Made by a program: the position numbers and the translations under genes. 64,000 nt of DNA from Cerina sp048266425 (lineage in GTDB: Bacteria; Bacteroidota; Bacteroidia; Flavobacteriales; Flavobacteriaceae): the NCBI GenBank assembly GCA_048266425.1, contig JBLWZN010000012.1, forward strand, positions 20,349 through 84,348, in the 5' to 3' direction. Positions 25,747 through 33,886 of this stretch are shown one piece after another (within the stretch, counting starts at the first letter, position 1; every line of letters begins with the position of its first letter). Under the pieces are notes generated by a model. The model worked only from the letters and a program-made list of their open reading frames with translations. It was not told where the DNA came from and did not search any database.

Positions 25747-28005
25747 GCCTTCCGCCTGTTTTAATAAATTCTGATAATTGGGATTGTTGGGAAACAGCTT
25801 GTTAAGCTTATTGATTGTTTGCAGCGCTTCCCGTTTCTTCTTTTGCTGTACATAATGAAATGCCAAGGTATATTGTAGCTCTTCGTTTTGGGGGTCTAGC
25901 CAAAGCCCGCGCAAGAGGGTTTTTTCGGCCTTCTCCGGTTTTCCGTTTTTGTCATAGATCAAGCTGAGGTTATATAGTACCCTAATGTTCGAGGGCAACA
26001 GTTTGGAGGCTTGCTCCATCTCAACTTCGGCCTCGTCCATTCTCCCTAATTCTGCCAAGAGCAAACCTAAGGAATAATAAGTAAGCCCATACTCGGGTTC
26101 TTGCCTAATAACTTCCTTGAATTCCTTTTCCGCATTTTGCAGATCTCCATCCCGATAGTATAGATTGGCCAAATTGCTTCGTATCATATTATTGCCGTCA
26201 TCAATTTTTAGGGCTTCGATCAGCGCTTGCTTGGCTTGGGGCAGGTTGCCCTGCTTTTCAAGAAAGTTCGCCTTCTTGGCCAAGCCCCCGGAAAAATCCG
26301 CATTGATTCTTAAATAGGCCTCGAATTCTTTGCTGACTTTTTCGTATACGCCTTTATACTCATTCGGTATCTGGTATTCTGGTACCGATCCCAGGGCATA
26401 AAACGCTTTTGTCCGAATTGCCCGTTTGGGATCGTTCAATAATGGCAACAAATTTGCCATAAAATCCGTGGAATTAATTTCGCCCAAAACGTCCAGCGTG
26501 GCACCTCTCACCAAGGGAGCATTGTCATTTAAGAGTGCTATATATGCGTTGATGTTGTTTTGAATGTTGTAGTTGGCCATCGCTTTTACAGCAGATGCCC
26601 TAGCAATTTCGGGCTGCGATTGATCATTGGCGAGTTCCATCAATCCAATGTCGGCACCGTCCACCCCAGTAATTCCAGGAGCCAATTTTTCCGAGAAATG
26701 GAGATGGTCGGGTGTTCCCCAATTCTTTTTAAAGTTGTCCCACGCCCATTGGTCGGTTTTGCCGGTATGGCACTGTGTGCAGGCATTGGGCGTGTTGTAG
26801 GTAATGCTAAGGTCCGGTCTTGGAATCCGAAAACTATGGTCCCTTCTGTAATCGTTGCCCATATAAATTTTACCGGGCATATGGCAATTTATGCATTTGG
26901 AACCTTCGTTGTTCCCATTGTGATGGTGATGCGCGGCCGTATCGTATTTGGGGGCATGACACTGCAGGCAGAGCTTGTTTCCATCGTATTTTAACTTGAG
27001 GGAATGCACGTCGTGACAGTTGTTGCAGGCAACATTGTTCTGGTACATTTTACTTTGGATAAAAGACCCATAAACGTAATCCTCGTCCAGGATTTGGCCG
27101 TCGGGATAATAGAACTGGGATTCTATCAATTGGGGAGAGAAATGGTCCAACATGGATCCCTGGTAATTATAGCCCTCGGTAATTTGCTCCCTGCGCATAT
27201 GGCACCTTGCACATTCATCAACCAGTTCCCTGGGACGTATGTTCTTGGTCATGTACAAATGACCGTTCAAGGAGTCGTAAATTCCTGTGGATTTTATATT
27301 GTTTACATGCTGCTTTCCTGGACCATGGCAAGCCTCGCAGCTCACATTGATCAGGGAATACTTGGTGTCGTAGCCCCCGTTTGTGGGATTGTAATTCTGA
27401 CGTACGTTCGTAGAGTGGCAATTAGAGCACATATTGTTCCAGTTCATGGCCCCGTTGGTCCAGTGCAGCCATTCGGAATGCACCACCTTAAAATCCGGAT
27501 AGAGGTTGAACCATTTATTTTTTTGCGTATCCCACGCCGTACTTAAACATTGATATCTGCCATTGGGAAATTGTACGATATATTGTTGCAGGGGCGTTAA
27601 TCCAAAGGTATACACGATCTTATAATCATGATACTTCCCATCCGGACCTTCCGTATTTACATAGAATTCATTGTCCTTTTGGAAAAAACGGGACGTTACA
27701 CCCTGGCTTTTAAAGTTTTCACCTTCAAATTTCGCCAGGACCGTTGCCCTGTTTGCCAATTGCATGGCCTTGTCATGATGGGATCCCTCCCACTTATTGA
27801 ACTGTTCATTATGGCATTCCCTGCAGCTTTCAATGCCCATAAAGTCTGCATCATCATTGATTTTGGTAGTGGTAAAGATATTTGAAGGGCTTTCTTTTGG
27901 AACTGGAATGTACGCTTGCTTTTCATCTTTACAGGCTACATTGTACAATACGGTGATTAAGAAAAATAACAGGAAAATATATCGGATATATGCTTTATTT
28001 GTCAT
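25741..28005 (-). CDS. octaheme c-type cytochrome with HEAT and TPR repeats
   Basis: 754 residues. An N-terminal export signal (hydrophobic 10-25, possible lipobox YNVACK) is followed by eight CxxCH heme motifs between about residues 60 and 415 (CRECH, CSNCH, CEACH, CARCH, CNNCH, CLQCH, CINCH, CTQCH), resembling cytochrome c554/NrfA-type multiheme folds. HEAT-like repeats follow (about 465-555), then TPR repeats to the end (FLEKQGNLPQAKQAL, LYYRDGDLQNAEKEF). It is probably an extracytoplasmic electron-transfer protein or reductase. A bidirectional FNR-type box lies 170 bases upstream. The substrate is unknown. Confidence 0.88.
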   Translation of the reverse strand: MTNKAYIRYIFLLFFLITVLYNVACKDEKQAYIPVPKESPSNIFTTTKINDDADFMGIESCRECHNEQFNKWEGSHHDKAMQLANRATVLAKFEGENFKSQGVTSRFFQKDNEFYVNTEGPDGKYHDYKIVYTFGLTPLQQYIVQFPNGRYQCLSTAWDTQKNKWFNLYPDFKVVHSEWLHWTNGAMNWNNMCSNCHSTNVRQNYNPTNGGYDTKYSLINVSCEACHGPGKQHVNNIKSTGIYDSLNGHLYMTKNIRPRELVDECARCHMRREQITEGYNYQGSMLDHFSPQLIESQFYYPDGQILDEDYVYGSFIQSKMYQNNVACNNCHDVHSLKLKYDGNKLCLQCHAPKYDTAAHHHHNGNNEGSKCINCHMPGKIYMGNDYRRDHSFRIPRPDLSITYNTPNACTQCHTGKTDQWAWDNFKKNWGTPDHLHFSEKLAPGITGVDGADIGLMELANDQSQPEIARASAVKAMANYNIQNNINAYIALLNDNAPLVRGATLDVLGEINSTDFMANLLPLLNDPKRAIRTKAFYALGSVPEYQIPNEYKGVYEKVSKEFEAYLRINADFSGGLAKKANFLEKQGNLPQAKQALIEALKIDDGNNMIRSNLANLYYRDGDLQNAEKEFKEVIRQEPEYGLTYYSLGLLLAELGRMDEAEVEMEQASKLLPSNIRVLYNLSLIYDKNGKPEKAEKTLLRGLWLDPQNEELQYTLAFHYVQQKKKREALQTINKLNKLFPNNPNYQNLLKQAEGL

Positions 28006-28143
28006 AGTTTAGGGTAGGTCGTAATCTACTGAACATAAAGTTAAGATTTTCTTGTAAAGTTTGTTGGATATTTGTGTAATTACGGATGTTCAATTTGTTC
28101 GGTTGGCAGGTTTATTCTATATAATTCTTCCGGTCTGGGTCGA

Positions 28144-28217
28144 TAAAAATAATAGGATCGGAAAGTTAGGACTATGACAAATATCATATTTTACCTTGCT
28201 TCCGTGTTTTAGTTTTG
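28144..28217. promoter_or_regulatory. FNR-type box with -7 elements on both sides
   Basis: Box ATGACAAATATCAT (28174-28187). Rightward, TAGTTTTG (28210-28217) is perfect; leftward, TATTTTTA (28144-28151) has one mismatch. Both stand 22 bp from the box. Leftward it would drive the octaheme cytochrome gene, rightward a short transcript ending at the terminator at 28392-28428. Confidence 0.75.
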
Positions 28218-28221
28218 ATTA

Positions 28222-28428
28222 TGTTTTTGCTCATTGTTGATAGGTCCTTTAAACACTTCATTTATAATGAGGTAGGTGTTTAAAGCATGGGTTTTTGGCA
28301 CTGGGGTTTATAGTCTTTTAATTAGCATTTACTATAATGAAGTGGATTAAACTTTTTCAATTGGCTAAAAAATTTCTCTTTTGCACCCATTCCTGCCCGT
28401 ACCGGTCGGGCGGGTTTTGCCTTTTTTC
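28222..28428 (+). ncRNA. candidate FNR-controlled small RNA (about 205 nt)
   Basis: Predicted from signals only. It starts near 28222 from the perfect rightward -7 element and ends at a GC-rich terminator (28392-28428). It includes a compound hairpin: a perfect 10-bp outer stem (28247-28256 with 28276-28285) around an inner TCATT/AATGA stem (28258-28270). Only ORFs of 8 and 20 codons lie wholly inside, the latter starting at the transcript start itself. It might alternatively be a leader for the sulfatase gene 160 bases further on. Confidence 0.45.
28392..28428 (+). terminator. Rho-independent terminator upstream of the sulfatase gene
   Basis: Stem CCTGCCCG / CGGGCGGG (28392-28399 with 28407-28414, one G-T pair), 7-base loop, then TTTTGCCTTTTTT. 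No annotated gene precedes it on this strand, which supports a short RNA from 28222. Confidence 0.7.
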
Positions 28429-28590
28429 CTTCCGTAGCCTTGGTATGCAACTCAAATAAGCCTTTAAATGGTCACAAAATTGATAATTTTCGCTACAATC
28501 CAAAAATTTTAAATCTATTCAAGGCATTGCAATTATGAACACAACTTTTTAACATTAAAATTAAACACTTAACCAAAAAGCACAAAAAGA

Positions 28591-31101
28591 ATGAAAACTA
28601 ATCTAACCATGAAATTATTTATTGCCCTGGCCGTAATTATTTTTACCGCAGGGCAAACACTTGCACAGGAAGTAAAGGGAAAATTGGGGTCTCCCGATGC
28701 TACCACGACCATTAGTGGCAAGCAACTGCCTGCACCGGAACCAAAGTTTAGAGGGGTAATCGATCAAACTACCAAAAACTCCAAACAATGGTGGGCACCG
28801 CGAATTAGTCCGCCAGATCAAGCACCGAATATCTTGCTTGTCATCACCGATGACTCCGGCTTTGGGGTTCCAAGTACGTCAGGGGGGGTCATACCTACCC
28901 CGGCCATGGACAGGGTCGCTAAAAATGGACTGCTGTACAACAACATACACTCTACGGCCCTTTGTTCCCCCACCAGAGCCGCACTGATTACGGGACGCAA
29001 CCACCATTCTGCGGGATTTGGTGTAATTTCTGAACAATCTACCGGTTATCCTGGATATAATAGTATCATCAGTGATACCAAGGCCACTGTTGGTAGAATA
29101 ATGCTGGACAATGGATATGCGACAGCTTGGTTTGGTAAGGATCATAATACGCCTGCCTTCGCAGCAAGTCAGGTTGGCCCGTTTGACCAATGGCCGACAG
29201 GAATGGGATTTGAGTATTTCTACGGTTTTGTGGGAGGGGATGCCAACCAATGGGAGCCTAACCTGTTCAGGAATACGACCCAGATCTATCCGTATAATGA
29301 AACGGAAGGCGAATGGAACCTCGTTACCGCAATGGCGGATGATGCTATCGATTACATCAATCGGATAAATCAACTGGACCCAAACAAGAAGTTTTTCATT
29401 AAATACGCTCCTGGCGCAACGCATGCCCCATTTCATCCAACTGAGGAGTGGGTCAAGAAAATTCATGACATGCATTTGTTCGATGATGGTTGGAACGTAC
29501 TCAGGGAACGAATTTTTGAGAATCAAAAAAGAATGGGCATAATTCCGGCAGATACCAAACTAGAACCATGGCCTACCGAAATACTAAAGAATTGGGACGA
29601 TTGTACGCCCATGGAGAAGAAACTTTTCATAAAGCAGGTAGAGATATTCGCTGCATTCGCTGCATATAGCGATCATGAAATTGGAAGGGTAATTCAAGCT
29701 ATTGAGGATATTGGGAAATTGGACAACACCCTCGTCATCTACATTAACGGCGACAACGGTTCAAGTGCCGAGGGCGGACCTCTGGGAACCCCTAACGAGG
29801 TTGCCTTTTTTAACGGTGTCAGCGTGCCGGTAGAGACCCAAATGAAATGGTATGACGTATGGGGCACGGATAAAACGTATAACCACATGTCGGCCGGATG
29901 GTCTTGGGCCTTTGACACGCCGTTTACCTGGTTCAAACAAAATGCTTCAAAATTGGGCGGCATCAGACAAAGTATGGCGATTATGTGGCCAGAAAAAATT
30001 AAGGAGAAGGGAGCTCTTCGGGAACAGTTTACCCACGTCGTGGACGTTGTGCCCACTATCTTGGAAGTTACGGGAATTCCTGCCCCCGAATATGTTGACG
30101 GCATTAAACAAGCTCCTATAGAAGGAACAAGTTTTGCCTATACATTTGACCCTGCAAATGCCAAGGCACCTTCGAAACATAAAATCCAGTATTTTGAAAT
30201 GATGGGACAATGGGCCCTGTATAATGAAGGTTGGTTGTTGAGCACAAAGGTGAACCGAGCTCCTTGGGATGCCTTTGGAAAAATAAACGAAGATCCCTTG
30301 AACAACCAGGTGCTCGAATTGTATAACCTCAATGTAGATTTCAATCAGTCACAGAATATCGCCGATAAGAACCCGGCCAAGGTTAAGGAAATGAAGAAAC
30401 TCTTCATAGAAGAAGGAAAGAAGTATAACGTATTCCCTATGGATGCATCGGTTGGTCCCCGTGTTGCAGCACCTCGCCCAAATATTACGGCCGGGCGTTC
30501 TGAATTTGTTTATACCTATCCCATGATCGGTACACCTCAAGGCGATTCCCCTTCCATATTAAACAGTTCCTATACCTTTACCGCTGACATTACCGTTCCC
30601 GAAGGTGGTGCCGAAGGTATGATAGTTACCTCTGGAGGAAGGTTTACAGGATATGGTTTTTATCTGCTGAAGGGCAAACCGGTTTTTCTTTGGAATCTAC
30701 TTGACATGAACCGTATAAAATGGGAAGGTCCGGAGGTTCTTTCGCCGGGGAAACATACGGTGGAATTCGACTTCAAATATGATGGGCTGGGAGCCGAAAC
30801 ACTGGCATACAATAACATGAGTGGACTTGGCCGCTCCGGTACAGGAACGTTAAGTGTTGATGGGAAGTTGGTCCAGACCCAAAAAATGGAGCATACCATT
30901 CCTGTTATCCTGCAATGGGATGAGGCGTTTGATATAGGTTCTGATACCGAAACCGGAGTGAATGATGCGGACTATCTGCCACCGTTCAAATTAACCGCCA
31001 AGCTCAATAAATTAACCCTTAAAATTGATCGTCCCAAGTTGTCCGACGCAGATATTAAAAAGCTTCAGGACGGACAGGCAGCCGCCGGCGATAACCGATA
31101 A
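28591..31101 (+). CDS. arylsulfatase (formylglycine type)
   Basis: 836 residues with a Sec signal peptide (cleavage after QTLAQE), so periplasmic or secreted. The alkaline-phosphatase-fold metal site starts NILLVITDDSGFGVP, and the formylglycine motif CSPTRAALITGRNHH (about residue 130) carries the cysteine converted by a sulfatase-maturing enzyme; further metal ligands are in YINGDNGSSAEGG. It is much longer than minimal sulfatases because of a C-terminal beta domain (about 650-800). No glycan-utilisation genes flank it, so the substrate is open. Its own promoter probably lies in 28430-28580. Confidence 0.93.
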   Translation: MKTNLTMKLFIALAVIIFTAGQTLAQEVKGKLGSPDATTTISGKQLPAPEPKFRGVIDQTTKNSKQWWAPRISPPDQAPNILLVITDDSGFGVPSTSGGVIPTPAMDRVAKNGLLYNNIHSTALCSPTRAALITGRNHHSAGFGVISEQSTGYPGYNSIISDTKATVGRIMLDNGYATAWFGKDHNTPAFAASQVGPFDQWPTGMGFEYFYGFVGGDANQWEPNLFRNTTQIYPYNETEGEWNLVTAMADDAIDYINRINQLDPNKKFFIKYAPGATHAPFHPTEEWVKKIHDMHLFDDGWNVLRERIFENQKRMGIIPADTKLEPWPTEILKNWDDCTPMEKKLFIKQVEIFAAFAAYSDHEIGRVIQAIEDIGKLDNTLVIYINGDNGSSAEGGPLGTPNEVAFFNGVSVPVETQMKWYDVWGTDKTYNHMSAGWSWAFDTPFTWFKQNASKLGGIRQSMAIMWPEKIKEKGALREQFTHVVDVVPTILEVTGIPAPEYVDGIKQAPIEGTSFAYTFDPANAKAPSKHKIQYFEMMGQWALYNEGWLLSTKVNRAPWDAFGKINEDPLNNQVLELYNLNVDFNQSQNIADKNPAKVKEMKKLFIEEGKKYNVFPMDASVGPRVAAPRPNITAGRSEFVYTYPMIGTPQGDSPSILNSSYTFTADITVPEGGAEGMIVTSGGRFTGYGFYLLKGKPVFLWNLLDMNRIKWEGPEVLSPGKHTVEFDFKYDGLGAETLAYNNMSGLGRSGTGTLSVDGKLVQTQKMEHTIPVILQWDEAFDIGSDTETGVNDADYLPPFKLTAKLNKLTLKIDRPKLSDADIKKLQDGQAAAGDNR

Positions 31102-31127
31102 ACTCCAAATATTTATTTATTGAATAT

Positions 31128-31164
31128 AAACCTGGGTTCCATTTTTCGAACCCAGGTTTTTTTT
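31128..31164 (+). terminator. Rho-independent terminator after the sulfatase gene
   Basis: Perfect 12-bp stem (31128-31139 with 31148-31159), 8-base loop, then T8. The following bases to 31450 show no gene; the hemN promoter comes next. Confidence 0.92.
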
Positions 31165-31454
31165 AAGGATACTTCCACTAGTGGGCATTAAAAATTGAAT
31201 TTGGCACTTTGAAATTCAATGTATATGGGTTCTGCCGAGGTTTTGGAAAGCGTGACGATTTGAAACGGAAAATGTAATTTTTATCGAAAAAAATCATAAA
31301 CACAGGAAGAAATGACTTTGGCCAGATAACCGTATTCCTTCATAAGAGGGCATCCGACCGTATCCAAATCCATTAGGAAACAGGTACTCCAGGGGCTTTA
31401 CCTAATTTTTGGAACAGGTACCTTTGGACAATTGGTTTAAAACTTTTTATATTT

Positions 31455-31498
31455 ATGACCATCGTCATATTTTACTTAACTCCAACTTGATACTTTTG
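31455..31498 (+). promoter_or_regulatory. FNR-type box and perfect -7 element for hemN
   Basis: Box ATGACCATCGTCAT (31455-31468), 22 bp, TACTTTTG (31491-31498). The predicted start near 31503 is 16 bases before the hemN ATG. hemN is a classic anaerobically induced gene, which supports reading the box as FNR-like. Confidence 0.8.
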
Positions 31499-31518
31499 TA
31501 TAGAAATAGACCGCATTC

Positions 31519-32880
31519 ATGAGCAGATTGATTAGAAAATACAATGTTCCTGGGCCAAGATATACAAGCTACCCTACCGTTCCCTACTGGGATTTGGATT
31601 CGTTTACGGGAAAGAAATGGGAAGAAACCCTTGTGCGCTGTTTTAATGAAAGTAATGCCACGGAAGGGATAAGTCTCTATATTCACCTTCCTTTCTGTGA
31701 AAGTCTATGTACCTTCTGTGGATGCCATAAAAGGATTACGAAAAGACACGATGTAGAGGTTCCTTACTTACATTCCGTGCTAAAGGAATGGAGCCTTTAT
31801 TGTGATCTTTTTTCGAGTAGGCCAAAAATAAAGGAGTTGCATCTCGGGGGAGGTACCCCCACTTTCTTTTCATCGGAAAACTTGGAATCATTGATCAATG
31901 GAATATTCCGGTCAGCGGACAGGGCGGTTGATCATGAATTTAGTTTTGAAGGGCATCCCAACAATACTACGGATGAACATTTACGCACGTTGTATAAACT
32001 AGGATTTAAAAGGGTCAGCTATGGGGTGCAGGATTATAACGAGGTAGTCCAGAAGGCCATTCACAGGATTCAACCTTTCGAAAACGTAAAAAAGGTAACC
32101 GATGCGGCCCGGGAAATCGGCTATACTTCCGTTAGTCACGATCTTATTTTTGGATTGCCACACCAGACCTTGGAGCATGTGGAGCAGACCATCCTAAGAA
32201 CCTTGGAATTAATGCCAGACCGCTTGGCGTTTTACAGCTATGCCCACGTACCTTGGCTAAAGGGAAATGGACAGCGCGGCTACAAGGATTCCGACCTGCC
32301 AACGGCATTGGAAAAACGGGACCAGTACGAAATGGGAAAGGAAATGCTGTCCCGTGCCGGGTATGTAGAAATTGGAATGGACCACTTTGCCCTTAAAGAG
32401 GATAGTCTGTACAGATCCATGGCCAATGACAAATTACATCGCAATTTTATGGGATATACCGCTTCCAAGACCCAATTGATGGTAGGCCTGGGAATGTCGG
32501 CCATAAGCGATAGCTGGTATGCCTTTGCCCAAAATGTAAAAAGCGTGGAGGAATATCAGCACCTGGTCCAAAATAACATTATCCCCATTTATCGTGGTCA
32601 TATTTTGTCCGATGAAGACCAAATCATAAGGAAACATATTCTGAACTTAATGTGCCATTTTAAAACCTCATGGAACGAATCCAATTTATACTTTCCCGAG
32701 CTGGAGTCGACAATTGAAAAATTAAAGGAAATGGAACAGGATGGCTTGGTCCAGATCTCATCCAATGAAATCCACGTCACGCTCAAGGGAAGGCCCTTTG
32801 TCCGAAATATCTGCATGGCCTTTGATGTGCTGCTGCAACGCAAGGAGCCCGAAACGAGATTGTTCTCAATGACCGTGTAG
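31519..32880 (+). CDS. hemN: oxygen-independent coproporphyrinogen III oxidase
   Basis: 453 residues, cytosolic radical-SAM enzyme of heme synthesis that works without O2. The Fe-S motif is FCESLCTFCGC (C-x3-C-x2-C-x-C, about residue 62), followed by LHLGGGTPTFFS and FSFEGHPNNTTDEH. The substrate-side signature YGVQDYNEVVQKAIHRIQ matches true HemN, as do YSYAHVPW and the C-terminal GMSAISDSW region. Heme supply fits the many cytochromes nearby. It is monocistronic behind an FNR-type promoter. Confidence 0.95.
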   Translation: MSRLIRKYNVPGPRYTSYPTVPYWDLDSFTGKKWEETLVRCFNESNATEGISLYIHLPFCESLCTFCGCHKRITKRHDVEVPYLHSVLKEWSLYCDLFSSRPKIKELHLGGGTPTFFSSENLESLINGIFRSADRAVDHEFSFEGHPNNTTDEHLRTLYKLGFKRVSYGVQDYNEVVQKAIHRIQPFENVKKVTDAAREIGYTSVSHDLIFGLPHQTLEHVEQTILRTLELMPDRLAFYSYAHVPWLKGNGQRGYKDSDLPTALEKRDQYEMGKEMLSRAGYVEIGMDHFALKEDSLYRSMANDKLHRNFMGYTASKTQLMVGLGMSAISDSWYAFAQNVKSVEEYQHLVQNNIIPIYRGHILSDEDQIIRKHILNLMCHFKTSWNESNLYFPELESTIEKLKEMEQDGLVQISSNEIHVTLKGRPFVRNICMAFDVLLQRKEPETRLFSMTV

Positions 32881-33030
32881 CCTTTTTAAGCGCAATTGCA
32901 AGGATCAAGTTGAAGTTCAAAAAAAAGCTTATGAGTTGATTGGTTTATGAATTAATTTTGAACACCGGACACCATTCCTATTGCATTGAATAATTTTCAA
33001 AATAGAAGCAATTGCATTAATTGACCTTAG

Positions 33031-33074
33031 ATGATTATTATCATGTTGAAATATGGTCTCCCATTTTATCTTTG
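33031..33074 (+). promoter_or_regulatory. FNR-type box and perfect -7 element for the copper-uptake locus
   Basis: Box ATGATTATTATCAT (33031-33044), 22 bp, TATCTTTG (33067-33074). The transcript should begin near 33079, exactly at a 17-base sequence repeated at 40584 and at the foot of a long hairpin. Confidence 0.78.
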
Positions 33075-33087
33075 GCCCATGAAACGA

Positions 33088-33144
33088 GCATTAAGAAATT
33101 TTAAAAATTACTTCACAGAAGACGATGTTTAAAATTTTTAATGC
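33088..33144 (+). other. long leader hairpin
   Basis: 18-base arm at 33088-33105 pairs with 33128-33144 over 17 bp with a single bulged G; an inner CTTC-ACA-GAAG stem sits in its loop. It begins 9 bases into the predicted transcript and is not followed by a T-run, so it is a leader structure (RNA stability or regulation) rather than a terminator. A second, shorter GCATTA/TAATGC hairpin follows the same 17-mer at 40584. Confidence 0.55.
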
Positions 33145-33213
33145 GGGAACGTAGCCGTTACATATGGACTCGAATTTTAATTTATTATATAATAGTTACA
33201 AAAATTTAAACGT

Positions 33214-33591
33214 GTGAAAGCTTATATAATCCTTTTCGTTGCGTTTACCATGTTAGCCAAGCCTCTACTGCCATTGGTTAACTACGCTATGAATTACGAT
33301 TATATAGTGGCCCAGTTTTGTGAGAATAAGGATAGGCCCCAGATGCACTGTGATGGTAAATGTTATCTGGCCAAGGAATTGGCCAAGGAATCCGATCATA
33401 ACGACAATAACCCGTTGGGACAAAATACTTCCAAGACAGAAATAGGACAAATTGTTTTTTTTCAAAACTTAGTGCCATTTGATTTTGGGATCGCTATCTA
33501 TCTAGCAGATCGTATTAAATTTAATCATGTACGGGTATTAATCCCTATCCTTTTTTCTTCCGATATTTCCCAGCCTCCAGAGTTGGCCTAA
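33214..33591 (+). CDS. small exported Cys-containing protein (copper-locus type)
   Basis: 125 residues, GTG start. An N-terminal hydrophobic segment (IILFVAFTMLAKPLLPLVNY) is followed by CENKDRPQMHCDGKCYLAKEL, a conserved-looking Cys/Met/His cluster, and a hydrophobic C-terminal half. I have seen this C-x(n)-C-x-GKC-x-L pattern in Bacteroidota proteins upstream of metal TonB receptors; no function is proved. Here it directly precedes a putative copper receptor under an FNR-type promoter, so periplasmic copper handling is the best guess. Confidence 0.65.
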   Translation: MKAYIILFVAFTMLAKPLLPLVNYAMNYDYIVAQFCENKDRPQMHCDGKCYLAKELAKESDHNDNNPLGQNTSKTEIGQIVFFQNLVPFDFGIAIYLADRIKFNHVRVLIPILFSSDISQPPELA

Positions 33592-33886
33592 TTCCATTCA
33601 TTTTTTGTAGACCTATATGTAACGGTTTCCATATGGCGAACTATTCGTCCATAAATCCGTTTACGTATAATCTTGTTGGAATTAGTAATGGACATCTTTT
33701 ATCATCCATTTTGACATGGGAATGCACTGATTTTTTCGGATACTACGCACCTAAAAGGAGCTTGACTAGGCTTACTGGGTAATTTGGTAAGGAGCCTATC
33801 TCCGTTATCGTGGACGAAGTAGCAGGGAAAAAGAACGAGTCTTCATTCAAAATCGGATTTTTGGGGATGCCCTAAAATCAAATCTG
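33592..33886 (+). other. intergenic stretch, no gene seen
   Basis: 295 bases between the Cys protein and the TonB receptor. No ORF, FNR-type box or good terminator was recognised; the receptor may be read through from the upstream promoter. Confidence 0.35.

Noticed and set aside
27004..27546. A 180-codon open frame on the plus strand
   Set aside because: It lies antisense inside the octaheme cytochrome gene, whose eight heme motifs make the other strand certain.
28337..28459. A 40-codon ORF (MKWIKLFQLAKK...) upstream of the sulfatase gene
   Set aside because: It runs through the GC-rich terminator stem at 28392-28414 and shows no clear start region; the signals favour a non-coding transcript there.
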